This document shows positions 34,160 to 45,779 of a stretch of 64,000 nucleotides of DNA, one piece after another. The first letter of the stretch is position 1. Each line of letters opens with the position of its first letter. Location: NCBI GenBank assembly GCA_035048485.1, contig CM068583.1, positions 70,564,731-70,628,730 of the forward strand, written 5' to 3'. A program made the translations under genes and the position numbers. The DNA comes from Pteria penguin. Taxonomy: Eukaryota > Mollusca > Bivalvia > Pterioida > Pteriidae. A model generated the notes under the pieces. That model had not been told where the DNA came from. It worked only from the letters and a program-made list of their open reading frames with translations, and did not search any database.

Positions 34160-35117
34160 TTCTAAGGTCTGGGATGGAGGTCGGGTTATCTACAAGAGGC
34201 TGATCCTGATGATTGTACTGCAAGCGTGTAGAAGCGAGGCTGTCAATCTTAGCAGTAAGGAGTTGAATTTGTTGCTGCAAATTGTCAATAGTAGTGTCTC
34301 GCTTCACAGCATTCACACTGATAGATTTAGAGGTACCCATGCTGATTGAATCCGTACTTGTTGTTCGATATCCAAACGCCTCACCCATTTTTGCACTTTG
34401 TAGGGCCTCCTCCACAGTGTTGGGTCGCCCTGCCCGCACAAAATATTGTAAAGAACTCGGCAGTCCATCTATAAATTTGCACATAATGTCAAGTGGGGTC
34501 TTTTGTAACCTGTGACCTTTTTGTACTATGTCACAATGAAAATCATCGAGAGTCTGTGCACCCAGCTGAAGATTATTGAAAGCAGCCGACTCTGCATACA
34601 GCGCCATATTTGTGGACGGATTCATTGACACATAGTGCTCTTGGAATTTCGCTTTTAATGAAATCCACGAAATATGAAACGGGTCAGGAGACAAGTTTTT
34701 ATACCACACAAAAGCTGACCCCTTCAGATGGAGAGAAAAGGAGGCTATCATCTTCGAACTATCAGCAAAATGTGTTCCATCTATTCCTTGAATGAGCATC
34801 ATTGCTTCAAAATCAGATAGAAATTTTTCAGGGTCTTCATTTGTCCCGGTGAACTTCGGTAGAGTTATTGGAACAATTGGGGTGGGGACAATTCTTACAT
34901 TTCCAAAATTCTGTGTGGATCCGAACGGATTTTGGTCAGTGTCTTTACACTTCGGTGTATAGTCTATGGTAATAAAAGGATTTCCCGGACTGTACGTATG
35001 TTTCTCTTCATTTCGATCATCGCAACCCCCATCGACATCGAAGGGCAACCTCTGTCTGACCCCAGAAAATTGTTTATTTTCCCCATGTGGGGTTTCAGAG
35101 ATAGAATTCAAATTCAC
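34146..35117 (-). pseudogene. Gag capsid-type region
   Basis: A 323-codon frame contains TLPKFTGTNEDPEKFLSDFE and LKGSAFVWYKNL, the characteristic Retrotrans_gag core of Ty3/Gypsy elements, and a C-terminal helical Gln-rich part. The frame opens with GTG. A TAA lies four codons upstream and the first ATG is far inside, so the normal start appears lost. The frame ends prematurely just before the zinc knuckles. Confidence 0.85.
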
Positions 35118-35120
35118 CTG

Positions 35121-35138
35121 AGTTTAGATTCTCCACCA
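35121..35138 (-). other. primer-binding site
   Basis: Directly inside the 5' LTR the minus strand reads TGGTGGAGAATCTAAAC. A TGG start complements the CCA 3' end of a tRNA, in the standard PBS position. The tRNA species is not assigned. Confidence 0.75.
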
Positions 35139-35259
35139 TGTGCGACTTTGGCAAGTTATATCTTTTATTCCGGAAAATATGCTAAACATGAACATATCAA
35201 AGTGGTAACGATTCAACTGTTCCGGAATACTGTGATGGTTGTTAATTTTATACAGAACA
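35139..35259 (-). repeat. 5' LTR (121 bp)
   Basis: It matches the LTR at 28756-28876 at 120 of 121 positions by eye. Read on the minus strand it starts TGTTCTGTATAAAATTAAC with a TATA-type box, consistent with promoter function, and ends GCACA. Confidence 0.92.
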
Positions 35260-36300
35260 CATTATCTACAAATCCTTTACCACATAGTCTACATGAACAT
35301 TATCTACAAATCCTTTACCACATAGTCTACATGAACATTATCTACAAATCCTTTACCACATAGTCTACATGAACATTATCTACAAATCCTTTACCACATA
35401 GTCTACATGAACATTATCTACAAATCCTTTACCACATAGTCTACATGAACATTATCTACAAATCCTTTACCACATAGTCTACATGAACATTATCTACAAA
35501 TCCTTTACCACATAGTCTACATGAACATTATCTACAAATCCTTTACCACATAGTCTACATGAACATTATCTACAAATCCTTTACCACATAGTCTACATGA
35601 ACATTATCTACAAATCCTTTACCACATAGTCTACATGAACATTATCTACAAATCCTTTACCACATAGTCTATATGAACATTATCTACAAATCCTTTACCA
35701 CATAGTCTACATGAACATTATCTACAAATCCTTTACCACATAGCCTACATGAACATTATCTACAAATCCTTTACCACATAGTCTACATGAACATTATCTA
35801 CAAATCCTTTACCACGTAGTCTACATGAACATTATCTACAAATCCTTTACCACGTAGTCTACATGAACATTATCTACAAATCCTTTACCACACAGTCTAT
35901 ATGAACATTATCTACAAATCCTTTACCACACAGTCTATATGAACATTATCTACAAATCCTTTACCACATAGTCTACATGAACATTATCTACAAATCCTTT
36001 ACCACATAGTCTACATGAACATTATCTACAAATCCTTTACCACATAGTCTACATGAACATTATCTACAAATCCTTTACCACATAGTCTACATGAACATTA
36101 TCTACAAATCCTTTACCACATAGTCTACATGAACAATATCTACAAATCCTTTACCACATAGTCTACATGAACATTATCTATAAATCCGTTACCACATAGT
36201 CTACATGAACATTATCTACAAATCCTTTACCACATAGTCTACATGAACATTATCTACAAATCTTATACCACATAGCCTATATGAACATTATCTACATAAA
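35260..36300. repeat. 38-bp minisatellite (~27 units)
   Basis: Units contain CATTATCTACAAATCCTTTA and CCACATAGTCTACATGAA with very few changes (matched positions 35298 and 35336). The LTR element sits at its left edge; its first bases CATT are the target duplication. Confidence 0.95.
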
Positions 36301-36800
36301 CTTGATCTACAAATGGTTTACATGAAATTAATTACCACATAGTAATCATAAACTTGACTACCACATGGTATAGATAAACTTGATAACCACGCAGTATACA
36401 TACACTCAATATCCACACATACATAAAACTAAGTACCACATGGTATACATAATTCAATCTCCACATAGTATACATAAACTCAATCTCCACATAGTATACA
36501 TAAACTCAATCTCCACATATTATACATAAACTCAATCTCCACATATTATACATAAACTCAATCTCCACATGGCTTACATATCTTAATCTCCACATGGATT
36601 AAATAAGCCTGATCTCCACATAGTATACATTAACGTAATCTCCACATGAATTCCATAACTCAATCTCCACATAGGATACATAAACTTAATCTCCACATGG
36701 TTTACATAACTCGATTTCCTCATACTACATAAACTCAATCGATATGGTTTACATAACTCGATTTCCACATGTATACATAGACTCAGTTATAAATTGATTC
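36301..36800. repeat. degenerate ~28-bp minisatellite
   Basis: Loose units contain CTCAATCTCCACATAGTATA and CATAAACT, apparently a diverged continuation of the preceding array with a different period. Confidence 0.75.
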
Positions 36801-37285
36801 ACAAAGGTGTACATAAACCTTGGCTTGTGTGTGGACAGGTTTTTATCGATTTAAAAATGTCATTATAACGAAGAGTCTTATTTTGCGTCGAATTAGTTTA
36901 ATTGACTCTACACAGCGAATTAGAACATTTCATTATTTTCATAATTGTATTTAGAATTTTTCTTGTTTGATTGTGTGATATACAAGTACGTTTCTTACAT
37001 GTTGATAGGATATCGCCCTGAACAATTTATCTTAAGTAAAGAGAACGTGACATGTAATATTAGTTGTCCGTTTGATAGATTTTCTGGTCCAAATACTACT
37101 CCAATATTATGCCTATATACCCTATAACAGATATTCCTCGATATGAAATATACGATGTAAAAACAAATGCAAAATTAAAAGTTGTCATTATGTTTTTATT
37201 GTTTCTGTTGCTGGGTTCGCGACTGTACAGTTATTTGCTTTACATGTTCAAAACGACGTTGTCATTACATACGCTTTGTTAAAAC
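36801..37285. other. unassigned DNA
   Basis: AT-rich DNA between arrays. A 60-codon frame at 36945 has no recognisable motif. No gene is seen. Confidence 0.4.
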
Positions 37286-37289
37286 TTTA

Positions 37290-38450
37290 ACGAGAACTTT
37301 GGCGTCGAGTAAACAAGGTGTATGGTAGATACATTGTATCACTATGATTTACGAGTACCTTGGCGTCGAGTAAACAAGGTGTATGGTAGATACATTGTAT
37401 CACTATGATTTACGAGCACCTTGGCGTCGAGTAAACAAGGTGTATGGTAGATACATTGTATCACTATGATTTACGAGTACCTTGACGTCGAGTAAACAAG
37501 GTGCATGGTAGATACATTGTATGACTATGATTAACGAGCACCTTGGCGTCGAGTAAACAAGGTGTATGGTAGACACATTGTATCACTATGATTTACGAGT
37601 ACCTTGACGTCGAGTAAACAAGGTGTATGGTAGACACATTGTATCACTATGATTTACGAGCACCTTGGCGTCGAGTAAACAAGGTGTATGATAGATACAT
37701 TGTATCACTATGATTTACGAGTACCTTGGCGTCGAGTAAACAAGGTGTATGGTAGACACATTGTATCAGTATGATTTACGAGCACCTTGGCGTCGAGTAA
37801 ACAAGGTGTATGGTAGATACATTGTATCACTATGATTTACGAATACCTTGGCGTCGAGTAAACAAGGTGTATGGTGGATACATTGTATCACTATGATTTA
37901 CGAGCACCTTGGGTCGAGTAAACAAGATGTATGGTAGACACATTGTATCACTATGATTAACGAGCACCTTGGCGTCGAGTAAACAAGGTGTATGGTAGAC
38001 ACATTGTATCGCTATGATTTACGAGTACCTTGGCGTCGAGTAAACAAGGTGTATGGTAGATACATTGTATCACTATGATTTACGAGTACCTTGGCGTCGA
38101 GTAAACAAGGTGTATGATAGATACATTGTATCACTATGATTTACGAATACCTTGGCGTCGAGTAAACAAGGTGTATGGTAGATACATTGTATCACTATGA
38201 TTTACGAGTACCTTGGCGTCGAGTAAACAAGGTGTATGGTAGATACATTGTATCACTATGATTTACGAGTACCTTGGCGTCGAGTAAACAAGGTGTATGG
38301 TAGATACATTGTATCACTATGATTTACGAGTACCTTGGCGTGGAGTAAACAAGGTGTATGGTAGATACATTGTATCACTATGATTTACGAGTACCTTGGC
38401 GTCGAGTAAACAAGGTGTATGGTAGATACATTGTATCACTATGATTTAGA
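37290..38450. repeat. 61-bp minisatellite (~19 units)
   Basis: Units contain ACGAGTACCTTGGCGTCGAG, TAAACAAGGTGTATGGTAGA and TACATTGTATCACTATGATT (37351 and 37412 matched). Substitutions such as GAGTACC/GAGCACC and GATACATT/GACACATT recur in mosaic order. Confidence 0.95.
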
Positions 38451-38585
38451 ACACTTTAAACGTGTATTTCTATCCATAGTAATTATCACACAGAAGTTTA
38501 CTTTACGATATCCATACTCATAGCTGATCATAGAACATGTGACCTGGTTATCGAGGATGTATCCTGGTTATCAAAATTGGGACAC

Positions 38586-38638
38586 TTTTGACTTATATAA
38601 TTATAGTGGTATATGATATACCATTATATAAGTCAAAA
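38586..38638. repeat. short palindrome
   Basis: TTTTGACTTATATAAT and ATTATATAAGTCAAAA flank TGGTATATGATATACCA, giving a hairpin of about 50 nt immediately before a TA run. It could be a small fold-back insertion. Confidence 0.65.
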
Positions 38639-38647
38639 CTGTCACGT

Positions 38648-38784
<137 letters not shown>

Positions 38785-38875
38785 CAAATAGAATCAGTGA
38801 AACTACTACTACTACTACTACTACTATGGAACTTGGATCTCCGAAGAAATACCTGTAGACAAATTAGACAAAACA

Positions 38876-39285
38876 TATAAAGCACAAAGACACTACAGTT
38901 AACAAGGCACCCTATATTTCACTTATATTCGTTCCCCGTCTGGGACTCGAACCCACGACCTATGGTACCGAATCACCTAGCTGTCATGCATCCGACCCTC
39001 TAACCGACTGAGCTACCCGAGCTCCACAAAAAATGGAGCTTTAATAGCCAATCATTAGCTAATCGCATGCATGACAACACGGCCGCGGAAAGTGAAGGAA
39101 TTTACCCGACGTAAATGATTGGCTATTAAAGCTCCATTTTTTGTGGAGCTCGGGTAGCTCAGTCGGTTAGAGGGTCGGATGCATGACAGCTAGGTGATTC
39201 GGTACCATAGGTCGTGGGTTCGAGTCCCAGACGGGGAACGAATATAAGTGAAATATAGGGTGCCTTGTTAACTGTAGTGTCTTTG

Positions 39286-39289
<4 letters not shown>
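38876..39289. mobile_element. near-perfect inverted pair of a tRNA-derived SINE-like sequence
   Basis: Two arms of about 175 bp (38876-39054 and 39115-39289) are reverse complements, with a 60-bp loop. The right arm carries a plus-strand tRNA-like part: A-box GGTAGCTCAGTCGGTTAGAG and B-box GGGTTCGAGTCCC (about 39146-39236). It is followed by an A/T-rich 3' part ending GTCTTTGTGC. The left arm has the same on the minus strand. The ends do not pair as an acceptor stem, so this is not a plain tRNA gene. Both outer ends merge into TA microsatellites. Confidence 0.75.

Positions 39290-39334
<45 letters not shown>
39290..39334. repeat. (TA)n microsatellite
   Basis: A second TA run lies on the right side of the SINE-like palindrome, mirroring the one at 38652-38778. 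Confidence 0.95.
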
Positions 39335-39335
<1 letters not shown>

Positions 39336-39389
39336 TCAAACACGTTATACGTCGGCGGTCTCTTTAGACGCTATATACGTATATACGTC

Positions 39390-40525
39390 GGCGGTTTACT
39401 ACTCAGATACACAATACATGGGCGGTCTACTCAGACGCGTTATACGGAGGTGGTCTATTCAGATGCGCTAAATGTCGATGGTCTACTCCGATGCGTTATA
39501 TGTCGATGGTCTACTCAGATGCATTATATGTCGATGGTCTACTCAGATGCGCTAAATGTCGGTGGTCTACTCCGATGCGTTATATGTCGATGGTCTACTC
39601 AGATGCATTATATGTCGGTGGTCTATTCAGATGCGCTAAATGTCGGTGGTCTACTCCGATGCGTTATATGTCGGTGGTCTACTCCGATGCGTTATATGTC
39701 GGTGGTCTACTCAGATGCATTATATGTCGATGGTCTATTCAGATGCGTTTTATGTCGATGGTCTATTCAGATGCGTTATATGTCGGTGGTCTACTCCGAT
39801 GTGTTATATGTCGGTGGTCTATTCAGCTGCGTTATATGTCGGTGGTCTATTCAGATGCGTTATATGTCGGTGGTCTATTCAGATGCGTTATATGTCGGTG
39901 GTCTATTCAGATGCGTTATATGTCGGTGGTCTACTCAGATGCGTTATATGTCGGTGGTCTATTCAGATGCGTTATATGTCGATGGTCTATTCAGATGCGT
40001 TATATGTCGGTGGTCTACTCTGATGTGTTATATGTCGGTGGTCTATTCAGCTGCGTTATATGTCGGTGGTCTATTCAGATGCGTTATATGTCGATGGTCT
40101 ACTCCGATGTGTTATATGTCGATGGTCTATTCAGCTGCGTTATATGTCGGTGGTCTATTCAGATGCGTTATATGTCGATGGTCTACTCAGATGCGTTATA
40201 TGTCGATGGTCTATTCAGATGCGTTATATGTCGATGGTCTATTCAGATGTGTTATATGTCGGTGGTCTATTCAGCTGCGTTATACGTCGACGGTCTACTC
40301 AGATGCGCTACACATCGACGGTCTACTCAGACGCGCTAAATGTTGGTGGTCTACTCAGATGCGCTAAATGTTGGTGGTCTACTCAGACGCGTTATATGTC
40401 GGTGGTCTACTCAGACGCGTTATATGTCGGTGGTCTACTCAGATGCGCTACACGTCGGTGGTCTACTCAGACGCCTTATACGTTGGCGATCTACTCAAAC
40501 GCAGTATAGTCGGCGGTCTACTCAA
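39390..40525. repeat. 28-bp minisatellite (~40 units)
   Basis: Units contain CGTTATATGTCGGTGGTCTA and TTCAGATG. Because 28 is not a multiple of three and the unit has no stop in any plus-strand frame, three overlapping frames of up to 360 codons result. All translate to the same 28-residue peptide phase-shifted, which is the mark of a repeat and not of a gene. Confidence 0.95.
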
Positions 40526-40529
40526 AGTC

Positions 40530-41150
40530 AATCGAAATGTCAAGAAATGGACAAGTCTTTAGTCCTGAGTGGAATAGAAAGTTTGATATCCTATTGGGCA
40601 GAAGAGCATTATCCACGCATGGGACAAGCGCGTCTAACATTCAAAGAGTTGTCAGACAACATAGCTCGCCGGCGGGACATTGTCAGAGGGAAAGCATGTA
40701 TTTCACTGCTTTATTCAATTCAAGATCAAGTCCAAAGTAAACGACAAATGTTAACCAGATGACATCTCTGTTCACAATGAATCTACCTGTGAAATCCCCG
40801 TCTCTAAAATTTCAAAAGAACTTGAATAAAAGTTTTTTGAAACGTCAAATGTTAATCAGATGAAAGCTCTGGTCACAATGAATCTACCAGTGAAATCACT
40901 AATTCTAATATTTCAAAAGAAAAACTTGAGAAAATATTTTTTGAAAAGCAGGTCAAAAATAAGTTCAAGGTTACAAGCTCAAAATTCATGGTAATAAATG
41001 AAAGCTGTTGCCATGAAAAACATATGTGTGAAGGATAAAAGTTCTACCACTAACAGTTCAAACGATATAGCTCAGGTCAAAGGGGTTTTTTGTGCGCAAG
41101 GACGCGGACGCTGATGCTCAGGGGTATGACAATAGCTCTCCGGCGAGCTG
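40530..41150. mobile_element. probable relative of the AGCTC-hairpin element, decayed
   Basis: The right end has GGACGCGGACGCTGATGCTC then ACAATAGCTCTCCGGCGAGCTGAAAA. That layout (GAC-rich run, ATAGCTC hairpin, GAGCT plus A run) matches the terminus of the elements at 23447 and 28316. Inside are two diverged copies (about 40738 and 40850) of a block with CACAATGAATCTACC and TTTCAAAAGAA. No ORF is credible. Confidence 0.45.
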
Positions 41151-41395
41151 AAAATGGGACAGGGTGAAGAGGGTTGTTGTCTTTATTTATTTATAATACA
41201 ATGTGGTTTATTAGGACAAAAAGCATACGTAAACAATAGAATTTCTTCATTTAGAACTTTAAATAAAAAACTTTAAATAAAAAACTCTTAAATACGAAAA
41301 GCATTACTGAGACTACATATTTGTGTGAATTTATAATGCATATTTAAAACAAAAGTATATTCTTATCCAGATTCTAAAGCTGGTTTTAAGTTATC
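41151..41395. other. unassigned AT-rich DNA
   Basis: No gene or clear repeat is visible. Confidence 0.4.
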
Positions 41396-41399
41396 CCTA

Positions 41400-42050
41400 A
41401 TCCATAACTGTATTCATGATATAACTAATAACACTACGCTATATATAAAGCTGGTTTTAAGTTATCCCTATTCCATTACTGTATTCATGATATAACTAAT
41501 AACACTACGCTATATATAAAGCTCGTTTAAGCTATCCCCTACGCTAAATATCAAGCTGGTTTTAAGTTATCCCTATTCCATTACTGTATTCATGATATAA
41601 CTAATAACACTACGCTAAATATAAAGCTGGTTTTAAGTTATCCCTAATCTATTACTGTATTCATGATATAACTAATAACACTACGCTAAATATAAAGCTG
41701 GTTTAAGTTATCCCTAACCCATTACTGTATTCATGATATAACTAATAACACTACGCTAAATATAAAGCTGGTTTTAAGTTATCCCTAACCCATTACTGTA
41801 TTCATGATATAACTAATAACACTACGCTAAATATAAAGCTGGTTTTAAGTTATCCCTAATCCATTACTGTGTTCATGATATAACTAATAACACTACGCTA
41901 AATATAAAGCTGGTTTTAAGTTATCCCTAATCCATTACTGTGTTCATGATATAACTAATAACACTACGCTAAATATAAAGCTGGTTTTAAGTTATCCCTA
42001 ATCCATTACTGTATTCATGATATAACTAATAACACTACGCTAAATATAAA
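41400..42050. repeat. 71-bp minisatellite (~9 units)
   Basis: Units contain CTACGCTAAATATAAAGCTG, TTTTAAGTTATCCCTAATCC and ATTCATGATATAACTAATAA (41611 and 41682 matched). Confidence 0.95.
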
Positions 42051-43330
42051 GATGAATGTGAATATAATTAATGTTCGTCCATGAATGATATTATATACAT
42101 GTACTTATGTGTATTAAAACAGTAAATGTAATTTCACTACTATATAAATTTCAATTTTCTTTGCTAGAATGAATTGTTGTTGATTAAGTTGTATTAGTTA
42201 TTGTAGCATATGCCAATAGTAATTGTGTAGTGATTTGATTATTTTGTACATGCATTATTTTGTATATGTACATTGATGTGTGCCAACGTTGGTGATCAAC
42301 GAATCTTCTAATTGAACTGATGACATCAATGCTTCTTTGTACTATACACTCTTACATTCACTATGACGACTGCTCGTATGAGCTATCATGCAGCACTGTG
42401 ATATGGTGACGTAAACAACGTCAGACAATTAAACGCTTGCCTAAGGGGAAAATACTGGGCAGTTGTCGTGGAACGTCGCAGGTAAGTCTGCTTTAGTCTT
42501 GCTTAAATTCTAATTCAATCTATCAAAACATGGCAAACCTACATACTATCCAGGCACAAGTATTCATTATTTATGATTTGAACTGTATTTTACAATCAAA
42601 AACTGATTTTATACGTATAAACAGTGCCCAAGCTTATTCCAACCCGTGCCGTATGTGACCCTCTTTATATGACAATAATGTAATCCGTGTAATCAGGTAG
42701 GAATAGGCAATGTTTATACTCGTACAAGGTAACGATAATCTGAACCATATTTCTAATATCAGTTATTTGAAATAATTATTTTAAAGATAATTTATATACG
42801 TAGTTCATAAGTATTGAAAAAAAAAATAATCCGGCCTTTGTTTCCTTGACGTATCCGTCATATATGCGACTTAGGTATTGATAGACGTTTCAAGATGTCA
42901 TTTTGTTATATCTGACGTCATCTAATGTCCATCACAACTCCCCCTCAAATTATGGCCAACAATAACAATGGCTTATTATTGAACTATTGTTATACCGAAA
43001 GGATAGCATACCTAAGTAAGAAGTATATGCTAATAAACGATTATTATTTCATCATGACTTGCGGATTTAGAACCGTCTGTCGCCCCCTTCTTTTGGCCTG
43101 AAATACATGTTAACATAAGCTTGCAAAGTTATTAGTACTTTTTAATTTGCATGGAAAAAGCAGTCTCGAATGTCTGTTTATTGGGAGGGGGGTTTGGTTG
43201 TGTGTGTGTGCTTTTTTCATTTTCGGTTTAGTACCGAGTCTCTCTTTTCTTCTGAAATAATGTTGGTTGATTAATTGGTGTATAACGTCACTTTCTCGAA
43301 TTTAACATGGAAGAAGGACGTGCATTCATG
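42051..43330. other. unassigned DNA with a possible non-coding first exon
   Basis: Mostly AT-rich single-copy-looking sequence without a credible ORF. A CRE-like TGACGTAA lies near 42410, and an ideal donor CGCAG|GTAAGT follows position 42480. This could be the promoter and 5' UTR exon of a plus-strand gene. The acceptor before the signal-peptide ATG at 57155 is the only compatible one that I noticed, which would require a 14.7 kb intron. This is speculative. Confidence 0.25.
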
Positions 43331-43334
43331 GAGT

Positions 43335-43938
43335 TAAAATAATCACATACGATATAAGATAATCACATACAATATAAGATAGTCACATACAATATAAGAT
43401 AATCACATACAATATAAAATAGTCACATACAATATAAGATAATCACATACAGTATAAGATAATCACATACAGTATAAGATAATCACATACAATATAAGAT
43501 AATCACATACAATATAAGATAGTCACATACAATTTAAGATAATCACATACAGTATAAGATAATCATATACAATATAAGATAATCACATACAATATAAGAT
43601 AGTCACATACAATATAAGATAATCACATACAATGTAAGATAATCACATACAATGTAAGATAATCACATACAATATAAGATGATCACATACAATATAAGAT
43701 AATCACATACAATGTAAGATAATCATATACAATGTAAGATAATCACATACAATATAAGATGATCACATACAATATAAGATAATCACATACAATGTAAGAT
43801 AATCACATACAATGTAAGATAATCACATACAATGTAAGATGATCACATACAATATAAGATAATCACATACAATGTAAGATAATCACATACAATATAAGAT
43901 AATCACATACAATATAAGATAATCACATACAATATAAG
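43335..43938. repeat. 20-bp minisatellite (~30 units)
   Basis: Units of AATCACATACAATATAAGAT run in strict 20-bp register with a few point variants (AGTCACATAC, CAATGTAAGA, CAGTATAAGA). Confidence 0.97.
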
Positions 43939-43939
43939 T

Positions 43940-44295
43940 AGTATATGGAATCAAGGTTTGATTATCTCAATTTTTACACTAAATGCAGTGACCAAATAAG
44001 ATACACTGGCGAACGGGGTGAAGGGGTTGTCTTTGGGATACTGTCCCCCCCCCCCCTCTGTGGAAGATTTTACCCGAAAGAACATTTTTTGAAGGTGGAA
44101 CTCTCATTTTTCTTTTGAAATTTGGAACCACTGGGTGGATTCCCCCCTAGAATTGCTGGATCCGTATCCAAGATGGCTATGCGTGTATCGCATTTCCCGG
44201 ATATTTGAATTCAAAATGAAACCTTATATAGAAATACCAAGATCTATAAATATAAGTAAAATATGAATTTCCGGAAAATTCAGTATTTATCGAAA
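43940..44295. other. unassigned DNA with poly-C tract
   Basis: Contains a C run at about 44047-44058. No gene is visible. Confidence 0.4.
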
Positions 44296-44299
44296 TTGA

Positions 44300-44570
44300 T
44301 GGTATAAGCACACCTCCTCGTATATTAGGAGATGGTATCAGTACACCTCCTCGTATATTAGGAGATGGTATCAGTACACCTCCTCGTATATTAGGAGATG
44401 GTATCAGTACACCTCGTATATTAGGAGAGGGCATCAGTTCACCTCCTCGTATATTATGAGATGGCATCAGTACACCTCCTCGTATATTAGGAGATGGCAT
44501 CAGTACACCTCCTCGTATATTAGGAGATGATATCAGTATACCTCCTTGTATATTAGGAGATGGCCATATC
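44300..44570. repeat. 33-bp minisatellite (~8 units)
   Basis: Units contain GGTATCAGTACACCTCCTCG and TATATTAGGAGAT (44341 and 44374 matched). Each unit has a small CTCCT/AGGAG inverted repeat. The minus-strand frame reading PSPNIRGGVLI repeats follows from the 33-bp period and is not taken as a gene. Confidence 0.9.
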
Positions 44571-44599
44571 TTACTGATGACCAGCATCCATATTATCAT

Positions 44600-45775
44600 C
44601 TATGTTGAGTAGGTAGGTAAATAAACGGCACAAAAATATCAACACTGTCATTACGTGAAGGTTTTTTCTACTATCAGTAACAGTAATCGCTAAAGACTTT
44701 CGACTTTCGCACACTATGAAGACATTTCATCTACATAGCTGTTAGGTCTGTGTAATTGTGTGTCATTTATATTCGCTATTTTGTAAAATTTAATTTCAAT
44801 ATAATTTATTCTAGTATGATTTATATGTCTTAAGAGGTTTAATACATAATTAGCCTAATGGGTAATTCTAATTATTTCCTGTTAGGTGCTGACAGTGATT
44901 GATTGTCTTATAACAACATCCATTGAAATTCATGTGTTTAGCTAGCATGTGAACAATGCGAATTTTCGCTTCAGATAAAACCATCGCTTTGAAATTAATA
45001 CTCCTCATCTGAGATTAAAGTTTGTAAGATCTCTGAAATTCAAGGAAAGGGATTATTTTCTTAGTTGTCCTTTTAAAATTTTATATACGTACGAGTGTAA
45101 CCAAACCCGTATAAAGAAGAAGAAAATTCACCCCCACCCTTTATTTATGCTAGTAAGAGTCATCAGATAGTACTGGGACAATACATTTCATAATTAATCA
45201 TTTCATCATGTGTTGCATCAGATTATGTAAAATGACAACCAAAAGAGAATAAAAAGCAGGAAATAAAAACATTAAAATGATAGACGTTATATACATTGTA
45301 AATAATCTGATAATAAATACTATAATGGTAATGTGAGCACGTAAAGGAACAGAGTGTCGGCTTGTAATAAGGTGTAACAGCGCCTCTGGCGGTAAAAATA
45401 TGTTGGTGATCATTAGCCCAATGATGGACAGAGGTCTGTGATCTTCAGTGTGTTACACATAATGCAGTCTTCATACAATGATCTGTCGTAATATTCTGGA
45501 TGAAATGTATTAAAGTGCAATGGTAAGATGTCAAATATAAAGTTCGACATACATGTATGACAGTGACGTTCTGTATGAAGTCATCACGATTGTATGATTG
45601 TACATGTATGATTTTTTGCCTGTCTCGTCGTATCATGATATACTGTTCACTGCAGGCTTCTCTCGTACACCAGTATCAAACCAATCTGTCACTCCGAGGA
45701 AAAGTTTACTAATTAATATACTGAAGAGTCACGATTTAACTGAAATATATTAGGGCTCAATCTGACAAAATTGAG
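44600..45775. other. unassigned DNA
   Basis: No convincing exon, array or RNA gene. Short frames on the minus strand (45198-45636) lack motifs. Confidence 0.4.
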
Positions 45776-45779
45776 ACAA

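Larger units (their letters stand above)
28756..35259 (-). mobile_element. Ty3/Gypsy LTR retrotransposon, structurally complete, coding-defective
   Basis: This 6.5 kb element reads on the minus strand. It has 121-bp LTRs differing at one position, a 4-bp target duplication CATT (28752-28755 and 35260-35263), a primer-binding-type TGG directly inside the 5' LTR and a purine tract before the 3' LTR. Domain order is gag, zinc knuckles, aspartic protease, reverse transcriptase, RNase H, integrase, chromo-like tail, which is the Ty3/Gypsy order. No envelope-like ORF is seen. The reading frame is broken in several places and the N-terminal part of the reverse transcriptase is missing, so this copy cannot be autonomous. 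The near-identical LTRs argue for a recent insertion. Confidence 0.92.

Noticed and set aside
39285..40562. Long plus-strand ORFs (up to 360 codons) with WSTQMRYMSVVYSDALYVGG-type repeats
   Set aside because: They arise from a 28-bp repeat without stops in any plus frame; all three frames give the same peptide shifted, and there is no start context, splice site or unique part.
43335..43938. CRISPR-like appearance of evenly spaced 20-bp repeats
   Set aside because: The repeats are directly contiguous without unique spacers, and the surrounding DNA is eukaryotic. The same applies to the other arrays.
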